This document shows, piece after piece, positions 6,967 through 16,401 of a stretch of DNA of 64,000 nucleotides (its first letter is position 1; the number at the start of each line of letters is the position of its first letter). The notes under the pieces were generated by a model. That model worked only from the letters and a program-made list of their open reading frames with translations, did no database searches and was not told the origin of the DNA. The stretch is from Lyngbya sp. PCC 8106 (GTDB lineage: Bacteria; Cyanobacteriota; Cyanobacteriia; Cyanobacteriales; Microcoleaceae), in assembly GCF_000169095.1 (NCBI RefSeq), contig NZ_AAVU01000011.1:1-64000 (forward strand). Reading direction: 5' to 3'. The translations under genes and the position numbers were made by a program.

Positions 6967-9222
6967 ATGAAATCTTCTACACCAATTCTCAAAGATTTAG
7001 TTCTCATTGGCGGCGGACATAGCCATGCTATTGTTTTGAAAAAGTTTGGCATGAAACCCATCGCAGGAGTCCGTTTAACTCTAATTACAGATGTGTCTCA
7101 TACTCCCTATTCTGGAATGTTACCGGGATATGTTGCAGGTTTGTATAACTTTGATGAATGTCATATTGATCTACGTCCGTTAACTCAATTTTCTCAAGCC
7201 AGAATGATCTTAGATCGGGCAATAGGTTTAGACTTAGAAAAAAATCAGGTTATTTGTGAAAATCATCCCCCGATTTCTTTTGATATTTTATCAATTGATA
7301 TTGGCAGTACACCCGCTACTTTGTCTGTTCCCGGTGCGACTAAACACTCCATTCCAGTTAAACCGATTTCTAAGTTTATTGACTATTGGAATACGGTTAA
7401 AAATACTGTCATTCAAAACCCTAACAAAAAAATGCGAATTGCAGTTGTTGGCGGGGGCGCAGGCGGTGTAGAACTAATTTTTTCAATTCAAGGATGTTTA
7501 TCTCAAATCTATTCTAGCACGAATTCATCCAATAATAAACTAGAATTACATCTCTTTCAACGCGGTGAAAAACTATTACCTGAACGCAGTCAATGGGTCG
7601 GTAAAAAAGTTGAACAGATTCTCAAAAATCGAGGTGTAAACCTCCATTTAGAACAAACGGTAAATGCAGTTGAAGCAGAGGTCGAGGAGAAAATTATCAG
7701 TTGTGATTCTGGACTTAAAGTAAAATGTGATCGCCTATTTTGGGTGACTCAAGCTTCTGCATCCCCCTGGTTAAAACAAGCCGGATTATTAACCGATAAA
7801 CAAGGATTTATTCAAGTTGATGATACATTGCGATCGCTATCTCATCCCCATATTTTTGCAGCCGGAGATGTCGCGACAATGGTTAATCATCCCCGCCCCA
7901 AAGCAGGAGTTTTTGCCGTTCGTCAAGGTCAACCGTTGTTTGAAAATTTGCAACGGGCGTTATTAGAAAAACCGCTAAAACCGTTTACTCCACAAAAACA
8001 ATTTCTCATTTTAATTGGGACTGGAAATGAAAAAGCAATCGCATCTCGCGGTATAATTGGATTAGGGCCTTATGCTTTTTTATGGTGGTGGAAAGATCGC
8101 ATTGATCGCCAATTCATGGATCAATTCACCAACCTTAAACCCATGTCAGATAAACCTGATCAACAAGAAAAAATTCAAGTTGAAACTCCAAAAATGCGGT
8201 GTTCGGGTTGTGGTTCAAAAGTAGGAAGTTCAGTTTTAAAAAACGGATTAAATCGGATTCAAACTCAAACACGAGAAGATGTATTAATCGGACTCAAAGA
8301 CGCAGAAGATGCAGCAGTTATTCAGGTGCCAACTGGACAAGTCATAGTGCAAACAGTTGACTATTTTTCAGCGATATTAGATGATCCATTTATATTTGGA
8401 AAAATTACAACTCATCATTGTTTAAATGATCTATTTGCAATGGGGGCGACTCCTCAAAGTGCATTGGCTATTGTGACGCTTCCCTACGCAATTTCGACAA
8501 AACAAGAAGAAACGCTTTTTCATTTGTTATCAGGAGTAAACAAGGTATTAAATACTGTGTCAGCTTCATTAATAGGTGGACATACAACAGAAGGTGAAAC
8601 ATTAGCTTTAGGTTTAACTTGTAATGGATTTGCTATACCGAATAAACTCTTACGAAAAGGTGGAATGAAACCGAAGCAAGCACTGATTTTAACTAAAGCA
8701 ATTGGTACCGGAACCTTATTTGCTGCGGATATGCAGTTAACAGCAAAAGGACGTTGGATAGAAACTGCTATTGAGTCAATGCTACTCTCAAACCAAGCCG
8801 CAGCAGACTGTTTAAAACAGCATAAAATCACCGCTTGTACTGATATTACTGGATTTGGATTAATCGGACATTTACTCGAAATGATTCAGGCTTCTGGTGT
8901 TGCTGTTGAACTCAATTTAGATTCTATTCCTATTTTAAAAGGTGCAAAAGAAACCACGCAGAATGGTATTTTTAGTTCGCTGTATACTGAAAATAATCAG
9001 TTCTCAAAAAAGATTAAAAATCAACAACAAGCCAGTCAACATCCTCTTTATCCCTTATTGTTTGACCCTCAAACTTCGGGTGGTTTACTCGCTTCTATTC
9101 CTCTCGAACACGCTAACTCTTGCTTAAATCACCTCAAACGTTTAGGATATGTAGAGAGTTGTATAATTGGTCAGGTGAAACTTCAAACTCCAGGAGAATT
9201 ACCTATTACAATTCAACTCTAA
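6967..9222 (+). CDS. selD: NDH-2-like flavoprotein fused to selenide, water dikinase SelD
   Basis: A 751-residue two-part protein. Residues about 1-390 are an FAD/NAD(P)-dependent oxidoreductase of the NDH-2 type, with dinucleotide motifs LIGGGHSH (near residue 14) and VVGGGAGGVEL (near residue 161) and HIFAAGDVAT (about residue 295). Residues about 405-751 are SelD, which makes selenophosphate from selenide and ATP. The active-site region reads C412-S-G-C415-G-S-K418. C415 and K418 align with the essential Cys17 and Lys20 of E. coli SelD, so the enzyme uses cysteine, not selenocysteine. The fusion is known in cyanobacteria and some other bacteria; the flavoprotein may supply reduced selenium. 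No selA, selB or tRNA-Sec is seen here, so selenouridine in tRNA is the likelier use of the product. Confidence 0.93.
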   Translation: MKSSTPILKDLVLIGGGHSHAIVLKKFGMKPIAGVRLTLITDVSHTPYSGMLPGYVAGLYNFDECHIDLRPLTQFSQARMILDRAIGLDLEKNQVICENHPPISFDILSIDIGSTPATLSVPGATKHSIPVKPISKFIDYWNTVKNTVIQNPNKKMRIAVVGGGAGGVELIFSIQGCLSQIYSSTNSSNNKLELHLFQRGEKLLPERSQWVGKKVEQILKNRGVNLHLEQTVNAVEAEVEEKIISCDSGLKVKCDRLFWVTQASASPWLKQAGLLTDKQGFIQVDDTLRSLSHPHIFAAGDVATMVNHPRPKAGVFAVRQGQPLFENLQRALLEKPLKPFTPQKQFLILIGTGNEKAIASRGIIGLGPYAFLWWWKDRIDRQFMDQFTNLKPMSDKPDQQEKIQVETPKMRCSGCGSKVGSSVLKNGLNRIQTQTREDVLIGLKDAEDAAVIQVPTGQVIVQTVDYFSAILDDPFIFGKITTHHCLNDLFAMGATPQSALAIVTLPYAISTKQEETLFHLLSGVNKVLNTVSASLIGGHTTEGETLALGLTCNGFAIPNKLLRKGGMKPKQALILTKAIGTGTLFAADMQLTAKGRWIETAIESMLLSNQAAADCLKQHKITACTDITGFGLIGHLLEMIQASGVAVELNLDSIPILKGAKETTQNGIFSSLYTENNQFSKKIKNQQQASQHPLYPLLFDPQTSGGLLASIPLEHANSCLNHLKRLGYVESCIIGQVKLQTPGELPITIQL

Positions 9223-9260
9223 CTTTTCTCTGTGATTGGTGATTAATCCTAATTTTCTCG

Positions 9261-9300
9261 ACCTCACCCCCAACCCCTCTCAGACAAGGAGAGGAGAGTA
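9261..9300 (+). repeat. Short dispersed intergenic repeat, copy 2, with hairpin
   Basis: Begins ACCTCACCCCCAACCCC and ends GGAGAGTAAT. CCTCTC (9276-9281) pairs with GAGAGG (9289-9294) across a seven-base loop. It shares its layout with the element at 3798-3844. It lies just after selD and just before the SMP-30 gene. It could form a weak transcript hairpin but lacks a T-run. Confidence 0.5.
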
Positions 9301-9324
9301 ATAAAACTGATATAGAATTACGAT

Positions 9325-10290
9325 ATGAATAAATTTAGTGTTAAAGTTGCAAGTTTCATTTTATTATTAACCCCGGTATTGTTTGAAAGTATTCCAGCTA
9401 AAAAATCCGTATTTGTGATGACTCAAAATCAACAATCTCAGCAAATCCAGGGAATTTTAGAGACTAATTCGACTTTAGAAAAAATAGCAGAGGGATTCCG
9501 ATTTGTAGAAGGCCCAGTTTGGCATCCCGAAGGTTTTCTTTTATTTAGTGATATTCCTGAAAATAAAATTTATCAATGGAAACCGAATGAACCTGTTCAA
9601 GTTTTTCGTCAACCGTCAGGAAATGCGAATGGAAATACATTAGATTTACAAAACCGTTTAATTACGGCTGAACACTCAAACCGTCGAGTTTCTCGCACAC
9701 AAAAAGATGGTGAAATTGTTACTTTAGTTAGTGAATATCAAGACAAAAAACTAAACAGCCCAAACGATTTAGTGGTAAAATCAGATGGAAGTATTTATTT
9801 TACAGACCCGCCCTATGGAATTAAGTCAGACCAAGAAGAATTAGGATTTTATGGGGTTTATCGACTAGCATCGGATGGAGAGTTAACATTACTGGTTGAT
9901 GATTTTGTGCGCCCCAATGGGATTGCTTTTTCACCCGATGAAACGAAACTTTATGTGAATGATTCTCAGGAAGGTCATATTCGCGTATTTGATGTTAAAC
10001 CCGATGGAACGTTAAGTAATGGGCGTATTTTTGCTACTCAAAAAGACCCTAATAAAAAAGGAGTTCCTGATGGGATGAAAGTTGATAGTTTGGGAAATGT
10101 TTACAGTACCGGGCCAGGTGGCGTGTGGGTATTCTCACCAACGGGGGAGAAATTAGGCGTCATTGAAACGCCAGAAACAGCCGCTAATTTAGCGTGGGGA
10201 GATGCAGACTACAAAACCCTTTATATTACAGCAAGTAGCGGTTTGTATCGAATACGGTTGAATGTCGAAGGCGTTAAACCCGGAAATTGA
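9325..10290 (+). CDS. SMP-30/gluconolactonase/LRE family protein, probably exported
   Basis: A 321-residue beta-propeller hydrolase of the SMP-30/gluconolactonase family; members open sugar lactones using a bound divalent metal. The segment FRFVEGPVWHPEGFLLFSDI (about residues 50-70) carries the metal-binding glutamate, and NSPNDLVVKSDGSIYFTDPPYG (about residues 140-160) carries the conserved Asn/Asp residues. VRPNGIAFSPDETKLYVND (about residue 195) follows the family pattern. The first 30 residues (MNKF...FILLLTPVLF) look like a signal peptide, placing it in the periplasm. Substrate cannot be told from sequence. It follows selD by about 100 bases and may be transcribed with it. Confidence 0.88.
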   Translation: MNKFSVKVASFILLLTPVLFESIPAKKSVFVMTQNQQSQQIQGILETNSTLEKIAEGFRFVEGPVWHPEGFLLFSDIPENKIYQWKPNEPVQVFRQPSGNANGNTLDLQNRLITAEHSNRRVSRTQKDGEIVTLVSEYQDKKLNSPNDLVVKSDGSIYFTDPPYGIKSDQEELGFYGVYRLASDGELTLLVDDFVRPNGIAFSPDETKLYVNDSQEGHIRVFDVKPDGTLSNGRIFATQKDPNKKGVPDGMKVDSLGNVYSTGPGGVWVFSPTGEKLGVIETPETAANLAWGDADYKTLYITASSGLYRIRLNVEGVKPGN

Positions 10291-10303
10291 ATCATACAAA
10301 AAA

Positions 10304-10330
10304 TCCCTCGGCTATATGAGAACCAAGGGA
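10304..10330 (-). terminator. Terminator between the gluconolactonase and radical SAM genes
   Basis: TCCCTCGG (10304-10311) pairs with CCAAGGGA (10323-10330) with one mismatch. On the minus strand the stem is followed by TTTTTTG, so it mainly serves the radical SAM gene. It may also act on the plus strand. Confidence 0.7.
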
Positions 10331-10352
10331 TAATAAGCATTAATAAACTGGA

Positions 10353-11945
10353 CTAAGCGACAATTTCTTCGACTTCTTTTTCTTGAGCTTCTTGAGCTTC
10401 TAGTGCTGCTTTTTCTTTCAAATATTCAGCCAATTGGATTTCAATTTGATCGCGAACAATTTGGCGATAGAAGTAGAAATGTTCTAAATGACCACACAGA
10501 GAAATATAGCGGTCAAAAAGTAGAGGATTATTCCTGAGAATATCCACTAAATAAATCCAAAACGTCCAACGAGTTTTGCGAAGGACACCTTGACGCCAAC
10601 AGACAGTTAATAACGCTTTTAATGTCACCCAATCTGTTAGTTTACGGCGAGTCACCGGATTTCGAGGTTTACCCACTTTCAGGAAGTAACGATGAACCCG
10701 ATCTAGATAGGTTTGAGGATCATAAAGATACCAAAAACCATCTACATATTCTCGGGCAATTTCTTCAATGGGACGAGTGGGAACGAAGTTCATTAATGTC
10801 GTTTGGTTAACATTTCCACTGGCATTGAGTAGGCGTCCCTCCTTTTCTAAACGATGCCACAAAGCAGTATTTGGAAGCGCTTGCAACATACTAAACATTG
10901 CCATCGGAATTCCAGTTTTCTCGACAAACTGAACAATGCGATCGCCTGCTCCGGTTTTTTCCCCATCAAAGCCAATAATAAACCCGGCCATGACATCCAA
11001 GCCTGTTCGTGAAATTTTCTCCACAGATTCACTCAGGGAGTCGCGAGTATTTTGAAACTTCTTGGTGAGGGTCAAACTCGCTTCATCGGGGGTTTCAATA
11101 CCCATAAATACCGAGTAGAAATTCGCCTCAACCATCAATTCCATTAATTCTTGATCATTGGCAAGATCGACCGAAGCTTCAGTAAAGAAACGGAAAGGAT
11201 AGTCATTTTCCTGCATCCAAACTTTTAATTCTTTTAGCAACAGTTTCACGTTGCGTTTATTGCCAATGAAGTTATCATCAACCAGAAAAACAGCCCGTCG
11301 GAAGCCCAGTTCTTTGAGACGGTCAAGTTCAGCAATTAATTGAGCGGGTGTTTTTGTGCGAGGTTTGCGACCATAGAGGACAATAATATCGCAAAATTCA
11401 CATTCAAAAGGACAACCGCGAGAATACTGAATGGCGATAGTTTCATAAACACCTCTTTCGAGGAGATCAAAGCGAGGAATGGGAGTTTTTGTAATATCTG
11501 CCTTTTCACCATTGGAGGTGAAAAACCCACTGGTTTCACCTCGTTCTAAGGCTTCGACAAACATGGGCAAGGTAATTTCACCTTCATCTACAACCAAGTA
11601 ATCAGCACCCGCTTCTTGAACTTCATGGGGTAAAGAAGTCGAATAAGGGCCACCAACGGCTACAGGTTTACCGCGTCGTTTTGCTTCTTTGATTTGAGCA
11701 ATCAAGTCATCTTTTTGAACAATCATCGCCGACAGAATCACAATTTCTGCCCAATCCCACTCCGCTTCTGTAACCTCTCGAACATTATGGTCAACGAGTT
11801 TAAATTCCCACTCTTGAGGTAAAATTGCTGCAACTGTAATTAATCCCAAAGGGGGTAATAATGCTTTGCGTTTAATCAAAGCCAACGTTCTTTCAAATGA
11901 CCAAAAACTGGGTGGAAAAAGAGGATATAAAAGTAAAGCTCTCAT
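10353..11945 (-). CDS. B12-binding domain radical SAM protein
   Basis: A 530-residue class B radical SAM enzyme. Residues 1-140 form a cobalamin-binding Rossmann-like domain (VGGPYSTSLPHEV, VVDEGE). The radical SAM core carries the 4Fe-4S motif C178-PFE-C182-EF-C185. A C-terminal helical region of the DUF4070 type follows (FVPTRPIEEIAREYVDGFWYLY about residue 385), ending in a charged, Glu/Ala-rich tail. Such enzymes often methylate unactivated carbons; the hopanoid C-2 methylase HpnP has this architecture, but no hopanoid genes are present here and I do not assign that function. It is the first minus-strand gene before the alpha-oxoamine synthase cluster, about 375 bases away, so it may act on the same lipid. 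That link is inference. Confidence 0.85.
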   Translation of the reverse strand: MRALLLYPLFPPSFWSFERTLALIKRKALLPPLGLITVAAILPQEWEFKLVDHNVREVTEAEWDWAEIVILSAMIVQKDDLIAQIKEAKRRGKPVAVGGPYSTSLPHEVQEAGADYLVVDEGEITLPMFVEALERGETSGFFTSNGEKADITKTPIPRFDLLERGVYETIAIQYSRGCPFECEFCDIIVLYGRKPRTKTPAQLIAELDRLKELGFRRAVFLVDDNFIGNKRNVKLLLKELKVWMQENDYPFRFFTEASVDLANDQELMELMVEANFYSVFMGIETPDEASLTLTKKFQNTRDSLSESVEKISRTGLDVMAGFIIGFDGEKTGAGDRIVQFVEKTGIPMAMFSMLQALPNTALWHRLEKEGRLLNASGNVNQTTLMNFVPTRPIEEIAREYVDGFWYLYDPQTYLDRVHRYFLKVGKPRNPVTRRKLTDWVTLKALLTVCWRQGVLRKTRWTFWIYLVDILRNNPLLFDRYISLCGHLEHFYFYRQIVRDQIEIQLAEYLKEKAALEAQEAQEKEVEEIVA

Positions 11946-12275
11946 AATTAATCTACTTCGTGTTGTAATGAACAGTTAACGCCAAAACTCTCTATAAAGC
12001 ACAAGAGCAGGTATGATAAGATCCACTTTATCGGGGATTTGTGCAGAAGTTTGGCTGAACAAATTGTGTGTTGTTCAAGTTTGAGTTTCTCAAAACTTTG
12101 ACTCCAGTTAAATTCAAGCTTATTATCGTTTCCACTCAGCCGTCATTCTACTTACCTGAAGATTTATTAGAGCATGAGAAACAGTTTAGTGGAATTAAAA
12201 GATGGACATTTTTCCCGAAATGAATAACAAAACTCTGCTCTTAAATGATAACAGGAATTGAGTGAATCAGTCCAA
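11946..12275. other. Intergenic region without a recognised gene
   Basis: About 330 AT-rich bases upstream of the radical SAM gene and downstream of the alpha-oxoamine synthase gene. I see no convincing ORF, tRNA or repeat; presumably it contains the radical SAM promoter. Confidence 0.4.
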
Positions 12276-12310
12276 AGAGGTTAGCTTTTCATAATGAATG
12301 ACTAACCTCT
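12276..12310 (-). terminator. Terminator-like hairpin after the alpha-oxoamine synthase
   Basis: AGAGGTTAG (12276-12284) and CTAACCTCT (12302-12310) are perfect 9-base inverted repeats with a 17-base loop, 11 bases past the stop of the minus-strand gene. Only a short T-stretch follows on that strand. A sister hairpin with nearly the same arms follows pheT. Confidence 0.6.
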
Positions 12311-12320
12311 ATCTTTACAT

Positions 12321-13643
12321 TCAATGCTCGTGCATTTTCTCCACTTCTTCTGCGAGAATATCAACCGTTGAGCGAATTTGATCTTCGGTGTGATTGCAGG
12401 TAATAAAAAAGCGAAGACGAGCGCCGTTATGGGGAACAGAAGGATAAATCATAAACGGTACATTGATTCCCCGTTTAAATAAATTTTGGGACAACTGTAC
12501 CGACTTTAGAGAGTCACCCACAATAATCGGAATCACAGGAGAATCCTTGCTGGTTCCCGTGTTCAGACCTTTTTGTTTCGCCAACTCAAGGAACAACCGA
12601 GAGCGTTCTTGCAGTCGAGTCACTCGTTGGGGTTCAGCCTTCAATACCTGAATCGCAGCTAATACCGAGGCTGCATTGGGCGGAGAAATCCCCACGCTAA
12701 AGACAAAACCGGGGGCCGTATACTTGAGATATTCAACCACAGCCTGCCCGCCTGCAATGTAGCCCCCACAACTGGCAAAAGACTTACTGAGAGTTCCCAT
12801 CCACAAATCAACATCTCGCGCATCAATACCGAAGTATTCACTAATTCCCCGGCCTTGAGTGCCTAACACCCCAATAGAGTGCGCCTCATCAACCATCAAA
12901 AAAGCTTTATAACGCTTTTTAATCTCGATAAATTCAGGCAAATTGGGGATATCGCCATCAGTGCTATAAACACCCTCAACGATAATCAAAACCCGTTTAT
13001 AACGATAGCGACGTTCTTTGAGGACTCGACGGGCAGCCTCCCAGTCATTATGAGGAAAAGCAACAGCCGTCGCACCGGAAAGCAAACATCCTTGCAGAAG
13101 ACTATTGTGGCTCAGACAATCATGGACAATCAGATCATTTTGTCCAAACAAATGACCCACCGTTGTCACATTAGTGGCATGACCCCCAACAAAAACAACA
13201 CTATCCTCAGTCCCAATAAAATCGGCAATTGCCCGTTCTAGTTCTCGGTGGAGAGGCTTTTCTCCCGAAACCAAGCGACTGGCAGACACCGAAGTGCCAT
13301 AATGATCAATCGCATCTTTAGCCGCTTGAGAAACAACCGGATCACCCGACATTCCGACGTAATTGTAGGTGGCATAGTTGATCAGTTCTCGTCCCGCCAC
13401 AATCGTCGTATTGCTATTCAACGCTTCTTGAGGCGTAAAGAACGGGTTATTAATCCCCAGGGCGGCAATTTCCTCTTGTTGCTGCTTGAGCTTGCGATAC
13501 TCCGGATAATGTTCAAAACGGTAGTATTCTAGAGGAATTTCAGACGGGGTTGCTAATTTCGCCTTCTGACGCAATAACTCAGCCAACAGCGATCGCTTTT
13601 CAGTCGATGTAAGATGGGCAATTCGTTCTGATGTGTGGGTCAT
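12321..13643 (-). CDS. Alpha-oxoamine synthase (PLP-dependent; serine palmitoyltransferase/BioF-like)
   Basis: A 440-residue fold-type I PLP enzyme of the alpha-oxoamine synthase family, which decarboxylatively condenses an acyl thioester with an amino acid to give an amino ketone. Seen: H179 (CLSHNSLLQG), which would stack on PLP, D252-E-A-H255 (VDEAHSIG) and the Schiff-base lysine K287 (TLSKSFASCGG). A segment of about 85 residues before the core (LTSTEKRSLLAELL...) is longer than in BioF and recalls synthases working on carrier-protein substrates. Its ATG overlaps the ACP stop (TAATG), so the two are translated together. With the ACP and acyl-AMP ligase this points to a sphingoid-like or aminoketone lipid rather than biotin. 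The amino acid used is unknown. Confidence 0.9.
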   Translation of the reverse strand: MTHTSERIAHLTSTEKRSLLAELLRQKAKLATPSEIPLEYYRFEHYPEYRKLKQQQEEIAALGINNPFFTPQEALNSNTTIVAGRELINYATYNYVGMSGDPVVSQAAKDAIDHYGTSVSASRLVSGEKPLHRELERAIADFIGTEDSVVFVGGHATNVTTVGHLFGQNDLIVHDCLSHNSLLQGCLLSGATAVAFPHNDWEAARRVLKERRYRYKRVLIIVEGVYSTDGDIPNLPEFIEIKKRYKAFLMVDEAHSIGVLGTQGRGISEYFGIDARDVDLWMGTLSKSFASCGGYIAGGQAVVEYLKYTAPGFVFSVGISPPNAASVLAAIQVLKAEPQRVTRLQERSRLFLELAKQKGLNTGTSKDSPVIPIIVGDSLKSVQLSQNLFKRGINVPFMIYPSVPHNGARLRFFITCNHTEDQIRSTVDILAEEVEKMHEH

Positions 13644-14119
13644 TAATGACTTTCCTCTTCTGACAACATCGAGTTTAAGAGATCATCCACCTCTTGATCG
13701 GACATTTGATCCAGTCGTTCTAGGAGTTCCTGTGCCTTTTCAGGAGGAATATGATCTCTAGAGGGGTTAATGCTGGCATCGCGTGAAGTGTCCTCTGCCA
13801 AATACTCCGATAATGTTGCCACATTAGGATAATCCCAAAGAATCGTAGGGGGCAACCTTCGCCCCAGTATATTTTCCAAATCCCCTGACAGGTTAACAGC
13901 CTCAATCGAGTTTAAACCATAGTTAGCAAAATCCTCGTCGAGATCAATCTCATCCGGTTCAAGTCCCAGTCGTTCTGCCAATTGAGCGATCAACCATACT
14001 TGAATTGCCTGAGCATCCTGAGATAATACAGGGGAGTCCACAGGAGATTGCGGATTGAGCGTTATCCCCATTGGCTCTGGAGCCGTTTTTCCATTCAATG
14101 ACTCGTTCAACAGTTGCAT
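13643..14119 (-). CDS. Acyl carrier protein (discrete, long form)
   Basis: A 158-residue protein whose centre (about residues 35-110) is an acyl carrier domain with the phosphopantetheine attachment site GLNS71IEAVNL. It has an N-terminal extension of about 30 residues and an acidic C-terminal extension of about 45 residues (EKAQELLERLDQMSDQEVDDLLNSML), which looks like a helical docking segment common at the ends of PKS/NRPS modules. The start has a good ribosome binding site (AGGAG about 7 bases upstream). It overlaps the alpha-oxoamine synthase start by one base. It likely holds the acyl chain activated by the neighbouring fatty acyl-AMP ligase and delivers it to the synthase. Confidence 0.92.
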   Translation of the reverse strand: MQLLNESLNGKTAPEPMGITLNPQSPVDSPVLSQDAQAIQVWLIAQLAERLGLEPDEIDLDEDFANYGLNSIEAVNLSGDLENILGRRLPPTILWDYPNVATLSEYLAEDTSRDASINPSRDHIPPEKAQELLERLDQMSDQEVDDLLNSMLSEEESH

Positions 14120-14423
14120 GATTCACTCCTCCATCACGCTAAAAATTTAGCATCACTCCAGTTTACGGGGTAGCCCTGGGAAATTTCTCGCCCTGTGTGT
14201 CCCCTGTGTTTATCCGTGCTGAATTCTAATTTTCGATTTGGGCAAGACATGATGGTTATTTTGCCATGACAGCCATAAAAGTAGAAGGATTTACGATGAA
14301 ATCTCTAGATTTCGCCAAAAAGCAAAATTGAGATAGCTTATGTTTCCGCTCAATTGGCATCATCTTCCGGATAAAATTTCCCCAATGGTCAAAAATAGCA
14401 ATTAACAAAGACGGACTAACCCC
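14120..14423. other. Spacer between the ACP and acyl-AMP ligase genes
   Basis: 304 bases between two minus-strand genes. No ORF, repeat array or strong terminator is visible. It probably holds the promoter of the ACP/alpha-oxoamine synthase pair. Confidence 0.4.
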
Positions 14424-16190
14424 TTATTCTTCAATGGTGTTGAGAGTTTGGGCGAGAAAACTTGCTCGACAGACATGGCGTTGAATTTTACCACTCGATG
14501 TTTTGGGGATTCCGCCCGGTTTGAGTAGTGCGATCGCATACACTTGTAAATCATGGTGTTGTGACACCGCTCGGCGGATTGACTGGTAAACCGCTTTCAC
14601 TTTTGATGACTGTGTTGCCCCATTATCCGAGGGAGTGTCTGCCCAACGGTTTTCCCGATAGTGACGTTCAACCTCTGCCACAATCACCAGGCGTTCTTCT
14701 CCGTTCACCTCAACTGAAAAGCTCGCTGAACAATTGGGTCGTACTAGAGAATGACTTTGTTCCACACTCCGTTCGAGATCTTGCGGATAATAATTGCGAC
14801 CATTAATGATAATCACATCTTTTAGTCGCCCCGTGACAAATAATTCACCGTTTGCTAAAAACCCTAAATCTCCCGTTCGTAAAAAAGGCCCGAGTGATGA
14901 CTCGGCAAGCGTCGCCTGAAAGTTTTGTTTTGTTTCTTCTGTTTTTCCCCAATATCCTTGGGCAATACTTGGCCCACAAACCCAAATTTCTCCCACTTGA
15001 TGATCCTTACAAAGTTTTAAGGTCTGAGGGTCAACAATCACAATATTGTGATCCTTGAGGCTTTGACCACATCCAACCACCATACGACGATTTTCGGGGG
15101 TCACACCATCATAGACGACTTGATTTTGTTCTAAGGCTGTGGCTTGTACAGTGGCTAAAACAGGTTGAGCGTTCTTTTCCCCGCCACTGACAATTAAAGT
15201 CGCTTCGGCAAGACCATAACAGGGGTAAAATGCCTCTCGTCGAAACCCATAGGGGGCAAACGCTTCTGTAAAGCGTTCAATTACTTCGTCGTAGATGGGT
15301 TCTGCCCCATTAAACGCTAATTCCCAACTGCTTAAATCTAAACCTTCTCGCTGTGCGGGAGTAATCTTTCGCACACACAAATCGTAGGCAAAATTTGGGC
15401 CGCCACTGGTTGTCGCCTGATAACGAGAAATGGCTTCTAACCAACGCAAGGGACGTTGTAAAAACATCAAGGGTGACATCAACACCACGCCGAACCCTCC
15501 ATACAGGGGTTGCAATACGCCTCCAATTAAACCCATATCGTGATAGGGAGGCAACCAAATCACCCCTTGACTTTGGGGAGAATGACCAAAACAGCGATGA
15601 ATTGCTGCTAAATTTTGTAATAAATTGCCATGAGTAATCATGACCCCTTTGGGCGTTGCAGTCGAACCGGAAGTATATTGCAAAAAGGCAAGGGTATCCG
15701 AGGTTAAAACGGGTTCTTGCCAGTGGTCAGCGAACGTTTCGAGGGTATCTGTCGCCACCCAATGCAAACTTTGAAGCGACTGAACTTGTTCGAGTTGTCG
15801 GTTAATCAGAGATAAAATAGACTGACTCGTGAGGGCAACTGTTGCTTTGGCATCCGCTAATATCGCTTCAATTCGCTCTAGTGAACGGTTGGGTCGAGGC
15901 GGATAGGCCGGAACTGCTACTACTCCAGCATACAAACAGCCAAAAAAAGCACTAATGTAGTCTAAACCCGGTTGATACAGCAGTAACGCCCGTTCTCCCG
16001 GCTGACAGATTGATTGTAAATGAGCTGCGATCGCCCTAGACTGTTGATCTAAAGCTTGATAAGTTAAACTCACTTCCAGAGTCTCACCGTCTAGCAAAAA
16101 TCTGTAGCCGACTTGCTCTGACTCGTGAGTTGCTCGGTTGCGTAGGAGATCAATGAGAGTGTTGATTTCAGGATGATCTGAACTATTCAT
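14424..16190 (-). CDS. Fatty acyl-AMP ligase (FAAL), copy 1
   Basis: A 588-residue ANL-superfamily enzyme of the FAAL type, which activates a fatty acid as acyl-AMP and passes it to a carrier protein rather than to CoA. Motifs: YTSGSTATPKGV (about residue 171), WLPPYHDMGLIGGVLQPLY (FAAL-typical, about residue 212), YPCYGLAEATL (about residue 325), RTGDLGF (about residue 435) and the C-terminal lysine motif KTSSGKIQR (about residue 565). Length is normal for a stand-alone FAAL. It lies about 300 bases upstream of the ACP and alpha-oxoamine synthase on the same strand, which makes that ACP its likely acceptor. A tnpB element has inserted immediately upstream, which may have affected its promoter. 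Confidence 0.94.
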   Translation of the reverse strand: MNSSDHPEINTLIDLLRNRATHESEQVGYRFLLDGETLEVSLTYQALDQQSRAIAAHLQSICQPGERALLLYQPGLDYISAFFGCLYAGVVAVPAYPPRPNRSLERIEAILADAKATVALTSQSILSLINRQLEQVQSLQSLHWVATDTLETFADHWQEPVLTSDTLAFLQYTSGSTATPKGVMITHGNLLQNLAAIHRCFGHSPQSQGVIWLPPYHDMGLIGGVLQPLYGGFGVVLMSPLMFLQRPLRWLEAISRYQATTSGGPNFAYDLCVRKITPAQREGLDLSSWELAFNGAEPIYDEVIERFTEAFAPYGFRREAFYPCYGLAEATLIVSGGEKNAQPVLATVQATALEQNQVVYDGVTPENRRMVVGCGQSLKDHNIVIVDPQTLKLCKDHQVGEIWVCGPSIAQGYWGKTEETKQNFQATLAESSLGPFLRTGDLGFLANGELFVTGRLKDVIIINGRNYYPQDLERSVEQSHSLVRPNCSASFSVEVNGEERLVIVAEVERHYRENRWADTPSDNGATQSSKVKAVYQSIRRAVSQHHDLQVYAIALLKPGGIPKTSSGKIQRHVCRASFLAQTLNTIEE

Positions 16191-16401
16191 TCAGAAGCCG
16201 TAATTTTTTCACTTAACCAGGATACAGAGTTTCTCGACCGTCGTCAGTATTTTCTGGACAGTTCTTTCTACTGTCAAGTGGGTCGGCTCCCTAGCCATCA
16301 TCCATTTTATCTTAACCTGCCAGAAGACCCTCACATTTAGTGACGGGATGAATGGCAGTCCAGGGATGTGATACCATAGCAGCAGTAGTTTGGTAGGGAG
16401 T

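Noticed and set aside
6967..9222. Selenocysteine in SelD or selenoprotein synthesis nearby
   Set aside because: The catalytic position is an ordinary Cys codon (TGT), and no SECIS-like context, selA or selB is seen.
10353..11945. Naming the radical SAM gene hpnP
   Set aside because: The architecture fits, but many related enzymes share it and no hopanoid gene is in view.
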